From contig NZ_QUEP01000016.1 of the NCBI RefSeq assembly GCF_003478035.1, forward strand, positions 7,742 through 71,741: 64,000 bases of DNA, given 5' to 3'. The DNA comes from Clostridium sp. OF03-18AA (GTDB taxonomy: Bacteria > Bacillota > Clostridia > Lachnospirales > Lachnospiraceae). Position 1 is the stretch's first letter. Every line of letters begins with the position of its first letter. Under the pieces are notes generated by a model. The model did not search any database and was not told where the DNA came from. It worked only from the letters and a program-made list of their open reading frames with translations. Positions 47,053 to 54,328 of this stretch are shown here, one piece after another. The position numbers were made by a program, and so were the translations under genes.

Positions 47053-47648
47053 TGAAATATGGTATTCGCTTATTATTTTGTGTGGGGCTGTGTGCTCTAC
47101 TCTCTGTTCCGGCTTATGCGGCGGAGTATGTTCTTTCTCCGGAGGATGTTCTGGAAGGTGAAGTTCTTGATTCGGATGATGGGGTTGTAGCTTCCGGATC
47201 AGATGCTATTATGCTGCTCTCCTCTTACGGATCTCCTTACGATGGTACGATCGGTACTACATACACAACTTATTTTAGGGGTGTAGTTGAAAAGCTTCCT
47301 CCGTCAATTCATTATGTGTTGTTCCGTCCGGATCAGTACAGTTACCGTCTGGTTTACAGTGATGATATGGTTTACCAGGGCGGTCGTTTTACGGCTGTTG
47401 ATGCATCATATGTAAATTACTATGTCGGCAACTACAACTCCCGTACACAGGTTTCTGAGGGTTCGGAAGGGACTTTCTCTCTTAGTCCAAATGGGTATCC
47501 GGTTTACTCGGACCTTAGCGACCTTTACCCGGTTCTTTATGAGGGGGTGAAAAATTATGAATTTAAAGCGCTTCTCTTCTGCTTTGCATTCTTTATCCTG
47601 TTTACGATTGCAAAGTCATTCTTTTCGTCCGGTCATTACAAGATTTAA
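47052..47648 (+). CDS. inovirus membrane protein with signal peptide
   Basis: 198 residues. A signal peptide ends VPAYAA, the extracellular part is rich in Tyr/Ser/Asp, and a C-terminal hydrophobic helix (LLFCFAFFILFTIAKSFF) anchors it. I recognise no family. Position between the small coat-like gene and the pIII-like gene suggests a minor virion or secretion protein. The GAGG site favours ATG 47052 over 47049. Its last 92 bases overlap the next gene in another frame. Confidence 0.75.
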   Translation: MKYGIRLLFCVGLCALLSVPAYAAEYVLSPEDVLEGEVLDSDDGVVASGSDAIMLLSSYGSPYDGTIGTTYTTYFRGVVEKLPPSIHYVLFRPDQYSYRLVYSDDMVYQGGRFTAVDASYVNYYVGNYNSRTQVSEGSEGTFSLSPNGYPVYSDLSDLYPVLYEGVKNYEFKALLFCFAFFILFTIAKSFFSSGHYKI

Positions 47649-49047
47649 ACGTGTAGCTGCAGGTGCGCTTGCTCTTCTCTGTGTCTCCTGCTCTTCCTCT
47701 CCTGCAATGGCTGCGGAACTTTACACGCCAGATGGGTTTGCAAAGCAGATTGATACTTATAAGGATCTTGCGCTTTCTGCGTCAAATGCGATCAAAATAA
47801 AGTCGTGGGATGATAATGTATCACCTGCGTCATCTCTTGGTTCAGTTCAAAATACGATTACTTGGTCAGGTGCTTATGTCCTTTGCTGGTACGATGCGAA
47901 TTGGACATCGTATTCACAGGTTTCTGTCAAGTCTGACGGCTCTTTCTCGTTTATTGTTCCGTCTGGTAAGCAGGTCTTTGCCTTTGAACTTCATTTAAGT
48001 AACAAAAATCTTCCGTCTAATGGAAAATATAGTTTTACTTTTGATTTTTCTTCTGATGCGGATATGATTTATAAAGACGTTGGTTTGCAGATGTATTGGT
48101 ATGGTACAAACCAGGCTCAAAAAAGCTATTTGGGTTTTATCAACAAAAATTTTTATCAACAAAGTTCTGGTGATATTAAGGGTAATCTTAAAATTGATCT
48201 ACAATCTAATGTGTCATTGTTTAAAATGAATTATATCTTAAAGGATCCTGTTTCTGCTGGTGGGGTTGTTGGTGGAAAATTTAGCTATAACTTTACCGGT
48301 ATTTCATCAAGCTCAAGTGTATCTGTGACATCTCCCGGTACCTCTCCTTCCGGATCTGATATCCAGTCCGGCATTGCATCCACCACAACACAGATAGCAT
48401 CTTCTGTTAATGAGGTCTATGAGTCCATTCAGCAGCTGATGCAGCACATTAGTAATCAGTTGGCGGCCTTGTGGGATCAGATTTATAATTACTGTCATGT
48501 GCCGACTTATAACAAGCTTCAGGAGATCTTGCTGTCCATTCAGAATATCTCCATGGGTTCGGATTTGCAAAAGATCGCGGATCAGATCAGCAACTCCACC
48601 ACGGAGCAGACCAATGACCTTATTAGCAATGCAAACAGTAACCAGGAAAAGACGGAAGCGGCGGTTGAGAAGCACGGAAACTTCATCATTGAGGGGCTTA
48701 AGTCTCTCTTTATCCCTTCGGATGAGTATTTCAAGTCATGGTTTGACGGGATGTATTCGTTCTTTCATGATCGACTTGGCTTTCTGATGCTCCCTATTGA
48801 CATACTGATCAAGTTTGTCAATATGTTCCAGAGTGCCGGAGGGGGCTTCTCCGGAGTTCCGTTTCCGGAGTTTAAGTGGATCGATGGCACAGTAATCATT
48901 CCGTCCCAGACGGTACAGTTTGATTTCCTCACTACAGAATGGGGGAAGGATATCCAGACAAAACTTTATTTTGTCGGTGATGTCATTATGATCAGTGCGC
49001 TGCTTGCATTGATGCATCGTAAGATGGAGGAGGTGTTGAGGTCATGA
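47557..49047 (+). CDS. pIII-like adsorption protein
   Basis: 496 residues. A signal-like hydrophobic stretch (VAAGALALLCVSCSSSPAMA) lies at 33-52. An extracellular beta-rich part is followed by a Ser/Thr/Gly linker (around 250-285), a helical part (EVYESIQQLMQHISNQLAAL) and a C-terminal hydrophobic segment. This is the usual plan of the filamentous phage receptor-binding and release protein. GAGGGGGTG precedes the ATG at 47557, so the 92-base overlap with the preceding gene is real. Confidence 0.75.
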   Translation: MNLKRFSSALHSLSCLRLQSHSFRPVITRFKRVAAGALALLCVSCSSSPAMAAELYTPDGFAKQIDTYKDLALSASNAIKIKSWDDNVSPASSLGSVQNTITWSGAYVLCWYDANWTSYSQVSVKSDGSFSFIVPSGKQVFAFELHLSNKNLPSNGKYSFTFDFSSDADMIYKDVGLQMYWYGTNQAQKSYLGFINKNFYQQSSGDIKGNLKIDLQSNVSLFKMNYILKDPVSAGGVVGGKFSYNFTGISSSSSVSVTSPGTSPSGSDIQSGIASTTTQIASSVNEVYESIQQLMQHISNQLAALWDQIYNYCHVPTYNKLQEILLSIQNISMGSDLQKIADQISNSTTEQTNDLISNANSNQEKTEAAVEKHGNFIIEGLKSLFIPSDEYFKSWFDGMYSFFHDRLGFLMLPIDILIKFVNMFQSAGGGFSGVPFPEFKWIDGTVIIPSQTVQFDFLTTEWGKDIQTKLYFVGDVIMISALLALMHRKMEEVLRS

Positions 49048-49316
49048 TCTTGGAAGCTGTGTTTAACTTGGTATCCGGTCTGGTTAAACTTGTGTTCGGC
49101 TGGATCAATCTTCCGGATCTCCCGGATTCGATCACGTCCGTGATTGATGAGTTGTTTGCTCTGATCTCCGGATCGGTTGGTATCATAGGGATATTTGTGG
49201 ATCTAAACATGGTCAAGATCTTGCTTCCGGTGCTCTTAATTGTCATTAACTTTGACGAGGTGTGGAAGTTCACCATGTTCATATTGAGAAAGATACCGTT
49301 TTTAGGTATTGATTAG
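49044..49316 (+). CDS. pVI-like membrane protein
   Basis: 90 residues with two or three hydrophobic helices (VFNLVSGLVKLVFGWINL, ITSVIDELFALISGSVGIIG, ILLPVLLIVINF). Start overlaps the pIII-like stop (ATGA) and GGAGGAGG lies upstream. In filamentous phages the gene after gIII is gVI, encoding the partner cap protein; this fits size and topology. Confidence 0.75.
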   Translation: MILEAVFNLVSGLVKLVFGWINLPDLPDSITSVIDELFALISGSVGIIGIFVDLNMVKILLPVLLIVINFDEVWKFTMFILRKIPFLGID

Positions 49317-49321
49317 AAGTG

Positions 49322-49349
49322 TGCCGCCAGCGGCTTGACCGCGGCGGCA
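49322..49349. repeat. GC-rich hairpin between virion and regulatory genes
   Basis: TGCCGCC (49322-49328) pairs with GGCGGCA (49343-49349), with an inner GCGG/CCGC. No T tract. It could be the virion operon 3' end or the DNA packaging signal, which in filamentous phages is an imperfect GC-rich hairpin. Confidence 0.5.
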
Positions 49350-49404
49350 TCTGCTATTGTCTGACAATATTTCCGCAGCAAGCGCGGATCCGTCCCAGAA
49401 ATGG

Positions 49405-49596
49405 CTAATTGTCTGAATTGTTTTCCTCTTCCACTCTAATTTCACCGTGTTCTACTTCATAGCCTTCTATTGCTTTTATGATGAGCTGCTCTGTATATTC
49501 CGACATTGACTTGTTTTTGGTGGCTGCTACTACTTTGTATTTTTTTACTGTCTCATCGGTGACGTATGCTGCTATTCTTTTTTTCGTTGTTGCCAT
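49405..49596 (-). CDS. ribbon-helix-helix repressor of the prophage
   Basis: 63 residues. The N-terminal half (TTKKRIAAYVTDETVKKYKV, then AATKNKSMSEYTEQLI) fits a CopG/Arc-type fold; the C-terminus is acidic. It is transcribed divergently from the replication genes, with operator-like repeats directly upstream of its start, the usual arrangement of a phage repressor. AAAGGAATG ribosome site. Confidence 0.8.
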   Translation of the reverse strand: MATTKKRIAAYVTDETVKKYKVVAATKNKSMSEYTEQLIIKAIEGYEVEHGEIRVEEENNSDN

Positions 49597-49615
49597 ATAT
49601 AATCATTCCTTTCTC

Positions 49616-49678
49616 TTGACAAGTAACGTCACCTGTGTTACTATATAAGTAGAGTTAGTGACGTTACCAATGTTACTA
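49616..49678. promoter_or_regulatory. operator/promoter region of the prophage repressor
   Basis: Inverted arms GTAACGTCAC (49623-49632) and GTGACGTTAC (49658-49667) are each followed by a related half-site (CCTGTGTTACTA, CCAATGTTACTA). A TATATA lies in the centre and TTGACA at 49616-49621. Such paired sites suit dimers of the adjacent ribbon-helix-helix protein. Confidence 0.65.
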
Positions 49679-49924
49679 CTTCACCCAGTATCATTATATC
49701 ATGAACGTCATTCTGGTAGCAATGAGAACTTATCACTTGGAAACGAGGATTCGTAGCAATGAGAACCGGAGCGGCATTCATGATTCTGTTAAAACTGTTC
49801 TTTTCCGGTTTCATTGGTAAACCGGTGAAAATGTTGTTATCGCTGTGAATCCAGACATGACCGTCGATGTAAACTCCGGTCATGGCACTTTGATAATTTA
49901 ATAACAAGGAAAGAGGTATGATCT
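49679..49924. other. prophage intergenic region
   Basis: No convincing gene. It holds a direct repeat GTAGCAATGAGAAC at about 49709 and 49756 and a GGTTTCATTGGTAAACC-like stem near 49808-49824. A minus-strand open frame here has no ribosome site. Confidence 0.4.
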
Positions 49925-50167
49925 ATGAAATGTAAAGTAATTGGAATCCAGAACGTCAATTATACCAGTAAGAGAACCGGACAGCCCGTAGTGGGTGTTT
50001 CTTTGCATTGCTCTTTTCCGGATCCGAATACCAAAGGTGATGCCGTAGATAAGTTTTATATCTCCGACAATCTCCACATTGACCTGCGCGATCTCGTGCC
50101 GGGTGATGATGTGGAGATCGTGTTTAATAACCGTGGCTACGTCTGTGATGTTTGTATGTTACCGTAA
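49925..50167 (+). CDS. small candidate ssDNA-binding protein of the inovirus
   Basis: 80 residues, beta-strand-rich: KCKVIGIQNVNYTSKRTGQP, GVSLHCSFPD, then VEIVFNNRGYVCDVCMLP. The size, position before the origin and rep, and OB-like pattern suggest a pV-type protein coating the phage single strand (inference; no clear family recognised). AGGAAAGAGG lies upstream. Confidence 0.65.
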   Translation: MKCKVIGIQNVNYTSKRTGQPVVGVSLHCSFPDPNTKGDAVDKFYISDNLHIDLRDLVPGDDVEIVFNNRGYVCDVCMLP

Positions 50168-50460
50168 TGGCAGCACTCTTCTTGCTTATCCCCGGACTAA
50201 CGCGCAAGCGCCGGGGATGTCTGCCCCAATCCGCAGCGATCAATGGCAAGCTATGCTTGTCGATTGGTATTTCTGGAGCCTGTACCGGTTCGCCCTTCCT
50301 TGATTGCCCATAGTGCCAGATGCCTTTACTCTGTCATTCGTCAAGGTAGGCGCAAGCCGTATTTTGTCTGCGTTGTGATACAGGAAATTGGTGAAATAGG
50401 CGGGGAACATAAAATTGTTCAGTGAAATAAAGCCGGGAATAATGAGCTATCCGCTTCCCG

Positions 50461-50477
50461 CGGTAGCCAAACTACCG
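50461..50477. repeat. small hairpin upstream of the origin
   Basis: CGGTAG, loop CCAAA, CTACCG, 45 bases left of the origin hairpin. The rest of 50168-50460 shows GCGCAAGCGCC-type inverted repeats and no gene. Confidence 0.55.
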
Positions 50478-50521
50478 TCAAGTGGCGGTTTACATAACTG
50501 CACGGAATAACGCCCGCAAGG

Positions 50522-50549
50522 GTCCGCTGGATAGTATTACCCAGCGGAC
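50522..50549. other. CRESS-type replication origin hairpin
   Basis: Perfect 9-bp stem GTCCGCTGG / CCAGCGGAC with a 10-base loop ATAGTATTAC. The loop contains TAGTATTAC (50532-50540), identical to the circovirus/nanovirus nonanucleotide, where Rep nicks between TAGTATT and AC. It lies 105 bp upstream of a CRESS-type rep gene. Confidence 0.85.
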
Positions 50550-50553
50550 TTCT

Positions 50554-50644
50554 GTCGAAAAGTCAATAAAGCCTTATAAACTGGGCGGTTGACAGCTCGA
50601 CACGGGCGTTGTCGATACTGTCGAAGTCGAAAATAACAAGTCGA
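50554..50644 (+). repeat. GTCGA iterons next to the origin
   Basis: GTCGA occurs at 50554, 50611, 50620, 50626 and 50640, plus one inverted copy (TCGAC) at 50597. These are candidate Rep-binding iterons between the nick hairpin and the rep start. Confidence 0.6.
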
Positions 50645-50654
50645 GGTGCAGAAA

Positions 50655-51644
50655 ATGAGTGATACACAGAGCCGTAAATGGCAGATAACAATCAATAACC
50701 CCACTGAGAAGGGGCTGACGCATGAAGCGTTGAAAGAGATCCTTACCGGAATGAAATCAGTGATCTATTGGTGCATGGCTGATGAGATCGGGGAAAACGG
50801 TACTTACCACACGCACTTGTACTTGCAGGGGCGCGGTGGTATCAACTTTTCTACCATCAAGAAACGCTTTGATGGCGGTCATTTTGAAGTAGCAAAGGGA
50901 ACGGCAGCACAAAACCGTGACTACGTTTCCAAGTCCAACAAGTGGGAAGCTGATAAGAAGCATGAAACTTGCGTGGACGGAACATTTGAAGAGTGGGGCG
51001 AAATGCCTGTCGAGCGGCAAGGATCTAGAAATGATCTTGCCGATGTTTATTCCATGGTGAAGCAGGGATTCTCAAATTATGAGATCATTGAGCAGATTCC
51101 GGACATGATGTTCCAGATCAATAATCTTGAGGTGGTACGTCAGATGGTTAGAGAAGAACAGTTCCGGAACGTCTGGAGAAATCTCATGGTCACTTACGTT
51201 TGGGGTGATACCGGAACCGGTAAAACGCGCGGCATCATGGAAAAGTATGGTTATGATAAAGTTTACCGTGTTACTGATTATTCTCACCCGTTTGATGGCT
51301 ACATGGGCGAGGAAGTGATCTTGTTCGAAGAATTCCGTTCATCTCTGCAACTCGGTGATATGTTAAAGTATTTAGACGGTTATCCGGTGGTTCTCCCGTG
51401 CCGCTATGCTAATAAACAGGCTTGCTTTACACAGGTTTATATCTGTTCCAACATCCCACTTGCTAAACAGTATACGAACATACAGTTAGACAGCAGTGAG
51501 GATTACAACGCATTTCTTCGCCGAATCCACTATGTAATGCATTATGTAGTCGGGAAGGATGTCCAGATATACCACCTCGAACCGGATCCGTATGGATTCC
51601 ATCAAGTGGAGGTTGGTTCCACTCCATTTGACAAAGCATTATAA
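50655..51644 (+). CDS. rep: CRESS-DNA-type replication initiator (HUH endonuclease + SF3 helicase)
   Basis: 329 residues. HUH endonuclease motifs: I, WQITINNP; II, YHTHLYLQG with the two-His core; III, NRDYVSKSNKW with the nicking Tyr and following Lys. A superfamily 3 helicase follows: Walker A WGDTGTGKT, Walker B VILFEEF and motif C VYICSN. This order is that of circovirus and geminivirus Rep and of bacterial CRESS plasmids, not of the usual inovirus gpII or Rep_trans proteins. GAGGTG 6 bases upstream of ATG 50655 (GTG 50646 overlaps that site). It should nick TAGTATTAC in the hairpin upstream and start rolling-circle replication. Confidence 0.93.
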   Translation: MSDTQSRKWQITINNPTEKGLTHEALKEILTGMKSVIYWCMADEIGENGTYHTHLYLQGRGGINFSTIKKRFDGGHFEVAKGTAAQNRDYVSKSNKWEADKKHETCVDGTFEEWGEMPVERQGSRNDLADVYSMVKQGFSNYEIIEQIPDMMFQINNLEVVRQMVREEQFRNVWRNLMVTYVWGDTGTGKTRGIMEKYGYDKVYRVTDYSHPFDGYMGEEVILFEEFRSSLQLGDMLKYLDGYPVVLPCRYANKQACFTQVYICSNIPLAKQYTNIQLDSSEDYNAFLRRIHYVMHYVVGKDVQIYHLEPDPYGFHQVEVGSTPFDKAL

Positions 51645-51672
51645 AATGGATAATATACAAGGTATCAACTCA

Positions 51673-51750
51673 TTCGCTAAACTGCACTTTCGCAAATAGT
51701 TCCGGGACGTGCGCTCCCCACGTGAGAATGGATGGTCGCGCACCGGAACT
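51673..51750. other. inverted dif-like site and hairpin at prophage right end
   Basis: On the minus strand, arms TTTGCGAAAGT and AGTTTAGCGAA with a 2-base centre (51696-51673) form a dif-like site opposite in direction to the one at 51774. Between them AGTTCCGG (51698-51705) pairs with CCGGAACT (51743-51750) and GTGCGC (51709-51714) with GCGCAC (51738-51743). In single-stranded form the two dif-like sites would be brought together, as in the folded attP of CTXphi. Confidence 0.6.
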
Positions 51751-51773
51751 ACCATTTCCACTCCGTTCACATT

Positions 51774-51801
51774 TTCGCGAAAGTATGTTCAGTTTATCGA
51801 A
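51774..51801 (+). other. dif-like Xer recombination site
   Basis: 28 bp: left arm TTCGCGAAAGT, centre ATGTTC, right arm AGTTTATCGAA. The arms are near-mirror images (TTCGcgAAAgT versus TTCGatAAAcT) and the spacing is the classical 11-6-11. It lies upstream of the ttcA-like gene and the xerS-like gene and at the point where gene strand bias flips. Probably the chromosomal dif and right edge of the prophage. Confidence 0.65.
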
Positions 51802-51857
51802 TAGTTCCGCGCAAAAGCACCCATATTTCCAATATATTCCATGAAATGAGGTTTTTT

Positions 51858-52658
51858 ATGAAATTACAACGTCTTTTAAGTCTGGTCCGTCAGGCCGTTG
51901 ATGACTACGATCTTATCGATGATCAAGACCATATTGCTGTCGGTGTCTCCGGCGGTAAGGACAGCCTGGCTCTTCTTTATGCACTCCATGAGCTGCAGCG
52001 TTTTTATCCGAAACATTTTACACTTCACGCATTCACGGTCGATCTCGGTTTCGGAATTCAGGATTTCAGTGGCATAAAGGCCTTTTGCGACGGCTTTCAG
52101 GTGCCGCTCACGATAATCCCTACCGAAATCGGTAAAATCGTTTTTGAGACCCGTCATGAGTCCAATCCGTGCTCTCTGTGTGCGAAAATGCGCAAAGGAG
52201 CCCTAAACCTTGAGGCAAAGGCCGCCGGATGCAATAAAATTGCCTACGCGCACCATAAGGACGATATCATCGAAACTATGCTGTTGTCACTGATGTATGA
52301 AGGCCGGTTCTACACATTTCCTCCGAAGATCTTTCTGGACCGCACGGAACTCACGGTGATCCGCCCGCTCATGTATGTCTCCGAGGCGGATGTGATCGGT
52401 TTCAAAAACAAGTATCAGCTTCCGGTGTGCAAAAATCCGTGTCCGGCTGATGGTCACACAAAACGCGAATATGTTAAAAATTTAACCAAACAGTTAAATA
52501 AAGAAAATCCGGGGATCAAAGAACGGCTGTTCCATGCGGTGGTATCCGGAAATATTGATGGATGGGCGCTTCCCGGACAGCACTCTCCTGCTGCCGGTCA
52601 GGATCTTGTCGGTCAGGATCTGCCGAAAGCTTCATCTGTAACAAAGGAGGAATTTTGA
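51858..52658 (+). CDS. ttcA: TtcA-family tRNA thiolation protein
   Basis: 266 residues of the PP-loop ATPase family. SGGKDS (ATP pyrophosphatase loop) lies near residue 33, and a CSLCAKMRKG Cys pair with a further Cys later (CKNPCPADGHT) matches TtcA/TuS-type sulphur transferases that bind an iron-sulphur cluster. These modify tRNA, for instance 2-thiocytidine at position 32. The ATG at 51858 is only 57 bp from dif. Its stop overlaps the xer start by one base, so the two are co-translated. The C-terminal tail (HSPAAGQDLVGQDLP) is repetitive. Confidence 0.88.
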   Translation: MKLQRLLSLVRQAVDDYDLIDDQDHIAVGVSGGKDSLALLYALHELQRFYPKHFTLHAFTVDLGFGIQDFSGIKAFCDGFQVPLTIIPTEIGKIVFETRHESNPCSLCAKMRKGALNLEAKAAGCNKIAYAHHKDDIIETMLLSLMYEGRFYTFPPKIFLDRTELTVIRPLMYVSEADVIGFKNKYQLPVCKNPCPADGHTKREYVKNLTKQLNKENPGIKERLFHAVVSGNIDGWALPGQHSPAAGQDLVGQDLPKASSVTKEEF

Positions 52659-53710
52659 TGGCTACACTCTCCTACCATGAACAAAAAGATATCGAAAACA
52701 TCAAAAAACTGCGGGAGCTTCAGAAAGAACTTCCATCTTTCTGCTCTGACTTCTTCCGCGGGATCGAAACGAGCACGTCCACACGGACCAGGATTGCCTA
52801 TGCATATGATCTGAAGATCTTTTTCCAGTTTTTAAAGACGGCGAATCCGGGAACTTTTAATAATCCGGCTCATACGCTCACACCGGCGGATCTCGAAAAA
52901 CTGACGGTAACCGATCTGGAAGAATACATCGACTACCTGAAATGCCATCCGGGCGAGACAAGTGATGATATTGTCAACACCGAACGCGGACTCATGCGGA
53001 AAGTCTCCTCTCTCCGGAGCTTTTACAGCTATTTTTTCCGGAATGAGCAGATCGAGAAGAACCCTGCTGCCCTTGTCCGCATGCCGAAGCTTCATGAAAA
53101 AGAGATCATCCGTCTGGAGATCGATGAGGTTGCAAAACTCCTCGATGAAGTTGAGGAAGGCGATAAATTGACGGAAAAGCAGAAGCTTTACCATGAACGA
53201 ACAAAAGTTCGAGACCTCGCGATGATGTCACTTCTTCTCGGGACCGGGATCCGTGTCTCGGAATGCGTCGGCTTAAACATCAACGATGTGGATCTCGACA
53301 CCTGCGGCGCCAGAGTCTACCGGAAAGGCGGAAAAGAATCCGTCATCTATTTCAGCGATGAGGTCCGTGACGTGCTGGAAAATTATCTGGATGAGAGGGA
53401 AATGATCGATGCGGTCCCGGGAAATGAGGATGCTCTCTTCCTCTCCATGCAGCGGAAACGGATCAATGTCCGCAGTGTGGAAAACCTTGTAAAGAAATAT
53501 GCGAAGCTTGTCACACCTCTTAAGAAGATCACACCGCATAAATTACGTAGCACATACGGTACCAGTCTCTACCGGGAAACCGGCGATATCTATCTTGTCG
53601 CCTCCGTCCTGGGCCACAACGATGTCAATACGACCAGAAAACATTATGCTGCCCAGGAGGAAGAACGCAGACGGTCGGCGCGGAATGTTGTAAGACTGCG
53701 TGAAAGCTAA
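52658..53710 (+). CDS. xerS: XerS-like tyrosine recombinase
   Basis: 350 residues: N-terminal core-binding domain (LPSFCSDFFRGIETS, then TRIAYAYDLKIFFQFL) and C-terminal catalytic domain with GTGIRVSECVGL (first Arg), a Lys in RKGGKES, HKLRSTYGTSLY (His-x-x-Arg), LGHNDVNTTRKHY (His and the nucleophilic Tyr). The long N-terminus and solitary placement next to a dif-like site resemble XerS/difSL of streptococci. It should resolve chromosome dimers, and it is the likely enzyme used by the neighbouring prophage. AGGAGG site; start overlaps ttcA. Confidence 0.88.
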   Translation: MATLSYHEQKDIENIKKLRELQKELPSFCSDFFRGIETSTSTRTRIAYAYDLKIFFQFLKTANPGTFNNPAHTLTPADLEKLTVTDLEEYIDYLKCHPGETSDDIVNTERGLMRKVSSLRSFYSYFFRNEQIEKNPAALVRMPKLHEKEIIRLEIDEVAKLLDEVEEGDKLTEKQKLYHERTKVRDLAMMSLLLGTGIRVSECVGLNINDVDLDTCGARVYRKGGKESVIYFSDEVRDVLENYLDEREMIDAVPGNEDALFLSMQRKRINVRSVENLVKKYAKLVTPLKKITPHKLRSTYGTSLYRETGDIYLVASVLGHNDVNTTRKHYAAQEEERRRSARNVVRLRES

Positions 53711-53787
53711 AAAAATTTTCGATGAAAAAGACTAATTTCGTACTTTATTTCCGTGTAAAGTGAAAACTACCGTTAATCCGCTTTGAC

Positions 53788-53934
53788 ATGACATTTGCAA
53801 CTTACTATGCCAAGAAACGCGGAGAAGGCAAACCACATCGAGTAGCCATTGCTCATGTGACCAAAAAGCTTATTAGAGTCATCTGCGCATTGGAGAGGCA
53901 AGATATCGACTTTAATGCACAGAAGAGCCTGTGA
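53788..53934 (+). pseudogene. C-terminal remnant of an IS110-family transposase
   Basis: A 48-codon frame reads TFATYYAKKRGEGKPHRVAI, then AHVTKKLIRVICALERQDID, which matches the C-terminal end of IS110/IS116 transposases. Nothing upstream matches the rest, so it is a short relic. It marks the start of degraded accessory DNA behind xerS. Confidence 0.7.
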
Positions 53935-53951
53935 AACTATCACCTCCAGAA

Positions 53952-54323
53952 TCACACGCGCTCAAATGACAGATATCTCGTTCCCTGAAACGTAAGTTTC
54001 CCAATATCGCCTTCCGCCAGCATTCCATATTCTCTGCCAGAAACCGGCAATTCCATCCGGTCACCGCTCTCTACCTGAAACGTGACATAGTAGCTGGTAC
54101 TTGAAGTCGAATGGTAGCCATGAGTTCCAGACAGGTCACCCGCATTTGCATGGCTATGATGTGTGATATTTTCACGCTTTGCGACGATGGTTGCACTCAC
54201 CGACAAACGCGGTGACTGATTGTTTTTATGCCATGTTCCGATTCCTGTCACAAACTGGAAGATGATCATGCCAAAAACCATTACGAAGATAATCGGAAAC
54301 ATAAACTCAAACAGCATAAACAT
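53952..54323 (-). CDS. DUF2500-like membrane protein
   Basis: 123 residues: N-terminal transmembrane helix (FMFPIIFVMVFGMIIFQFV) and a beta-rich soluble part (SATIVAKRENITHHS, SYYVTFQVESGDRMELPV, GDIGKLTFQGTRYLSFE) typical of DUF2500. Function unknown. GAGGTGAG precedes ATG 54323, and it starts 5 bases after the next upstream gene. Confidence 0.75.
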   Translation of the reverse strand: MFMLFEFMFPIIFVMVFGMIIFQFVTGIGTWHKNNQSPRLSVSATIVAKRENITHHSHANAGDLSGTHGYHSTSSTSYYVTFQVESGDRMELPVSGREYGMLAEGDIGKLTFQGTRYLSFERV

Positions 54324-54328
54324 ATAGC

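Larger units (their letters stand above)
45756..51801 (+). mobile_element. integrated inovirus (filamentous phage) with CRESS-type Rep
   Basis: About 6.05 kb between dif-like sites. Gene order is coat, Zot ATPase, 46-aa, 198-aa, pIII-like, 90-aa (all +, mostly overlapping), RHH repressor (-), small DNA-binding candidate (+), origin hairpin, rep (+). Size, overlapping small membrane proteins and the Zot gene are inovirus hallmarks. No secretin gene is present, as expected for a single-membrane host, and no integrase, as expected for a Xer-exploiting element. All frames are open, so it may be functional. Confidence 0.88.

Noticed and set aside
47049..47648. spurious overlap between the 198-aa and pIII-like genes
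   Set aside because: Rejected as an annotation error because GAGGGGGTG precedes ATG 47557 and a signal-like hydrophobic stretch follows; overlap is common in this phage.
49708..49769. CRISPR-like repeat GTAGCAATGAGAAC
   Set aside because: Only two copies of 14 bases, no regular spacers and no cas genes anywhere in the window.
49641..49907. 88-codon minus-strand frame in the prophage regulatory region
   Set aside because: No ribosome site and it overlaps the operator repeats of the ribbon-helix-helix gene.
50243..50425. 60-codon frame before the origin
   Set aside because: No ribosome site; lies in a GC-rich inverted-repeat region that is better explained as origin DNA.
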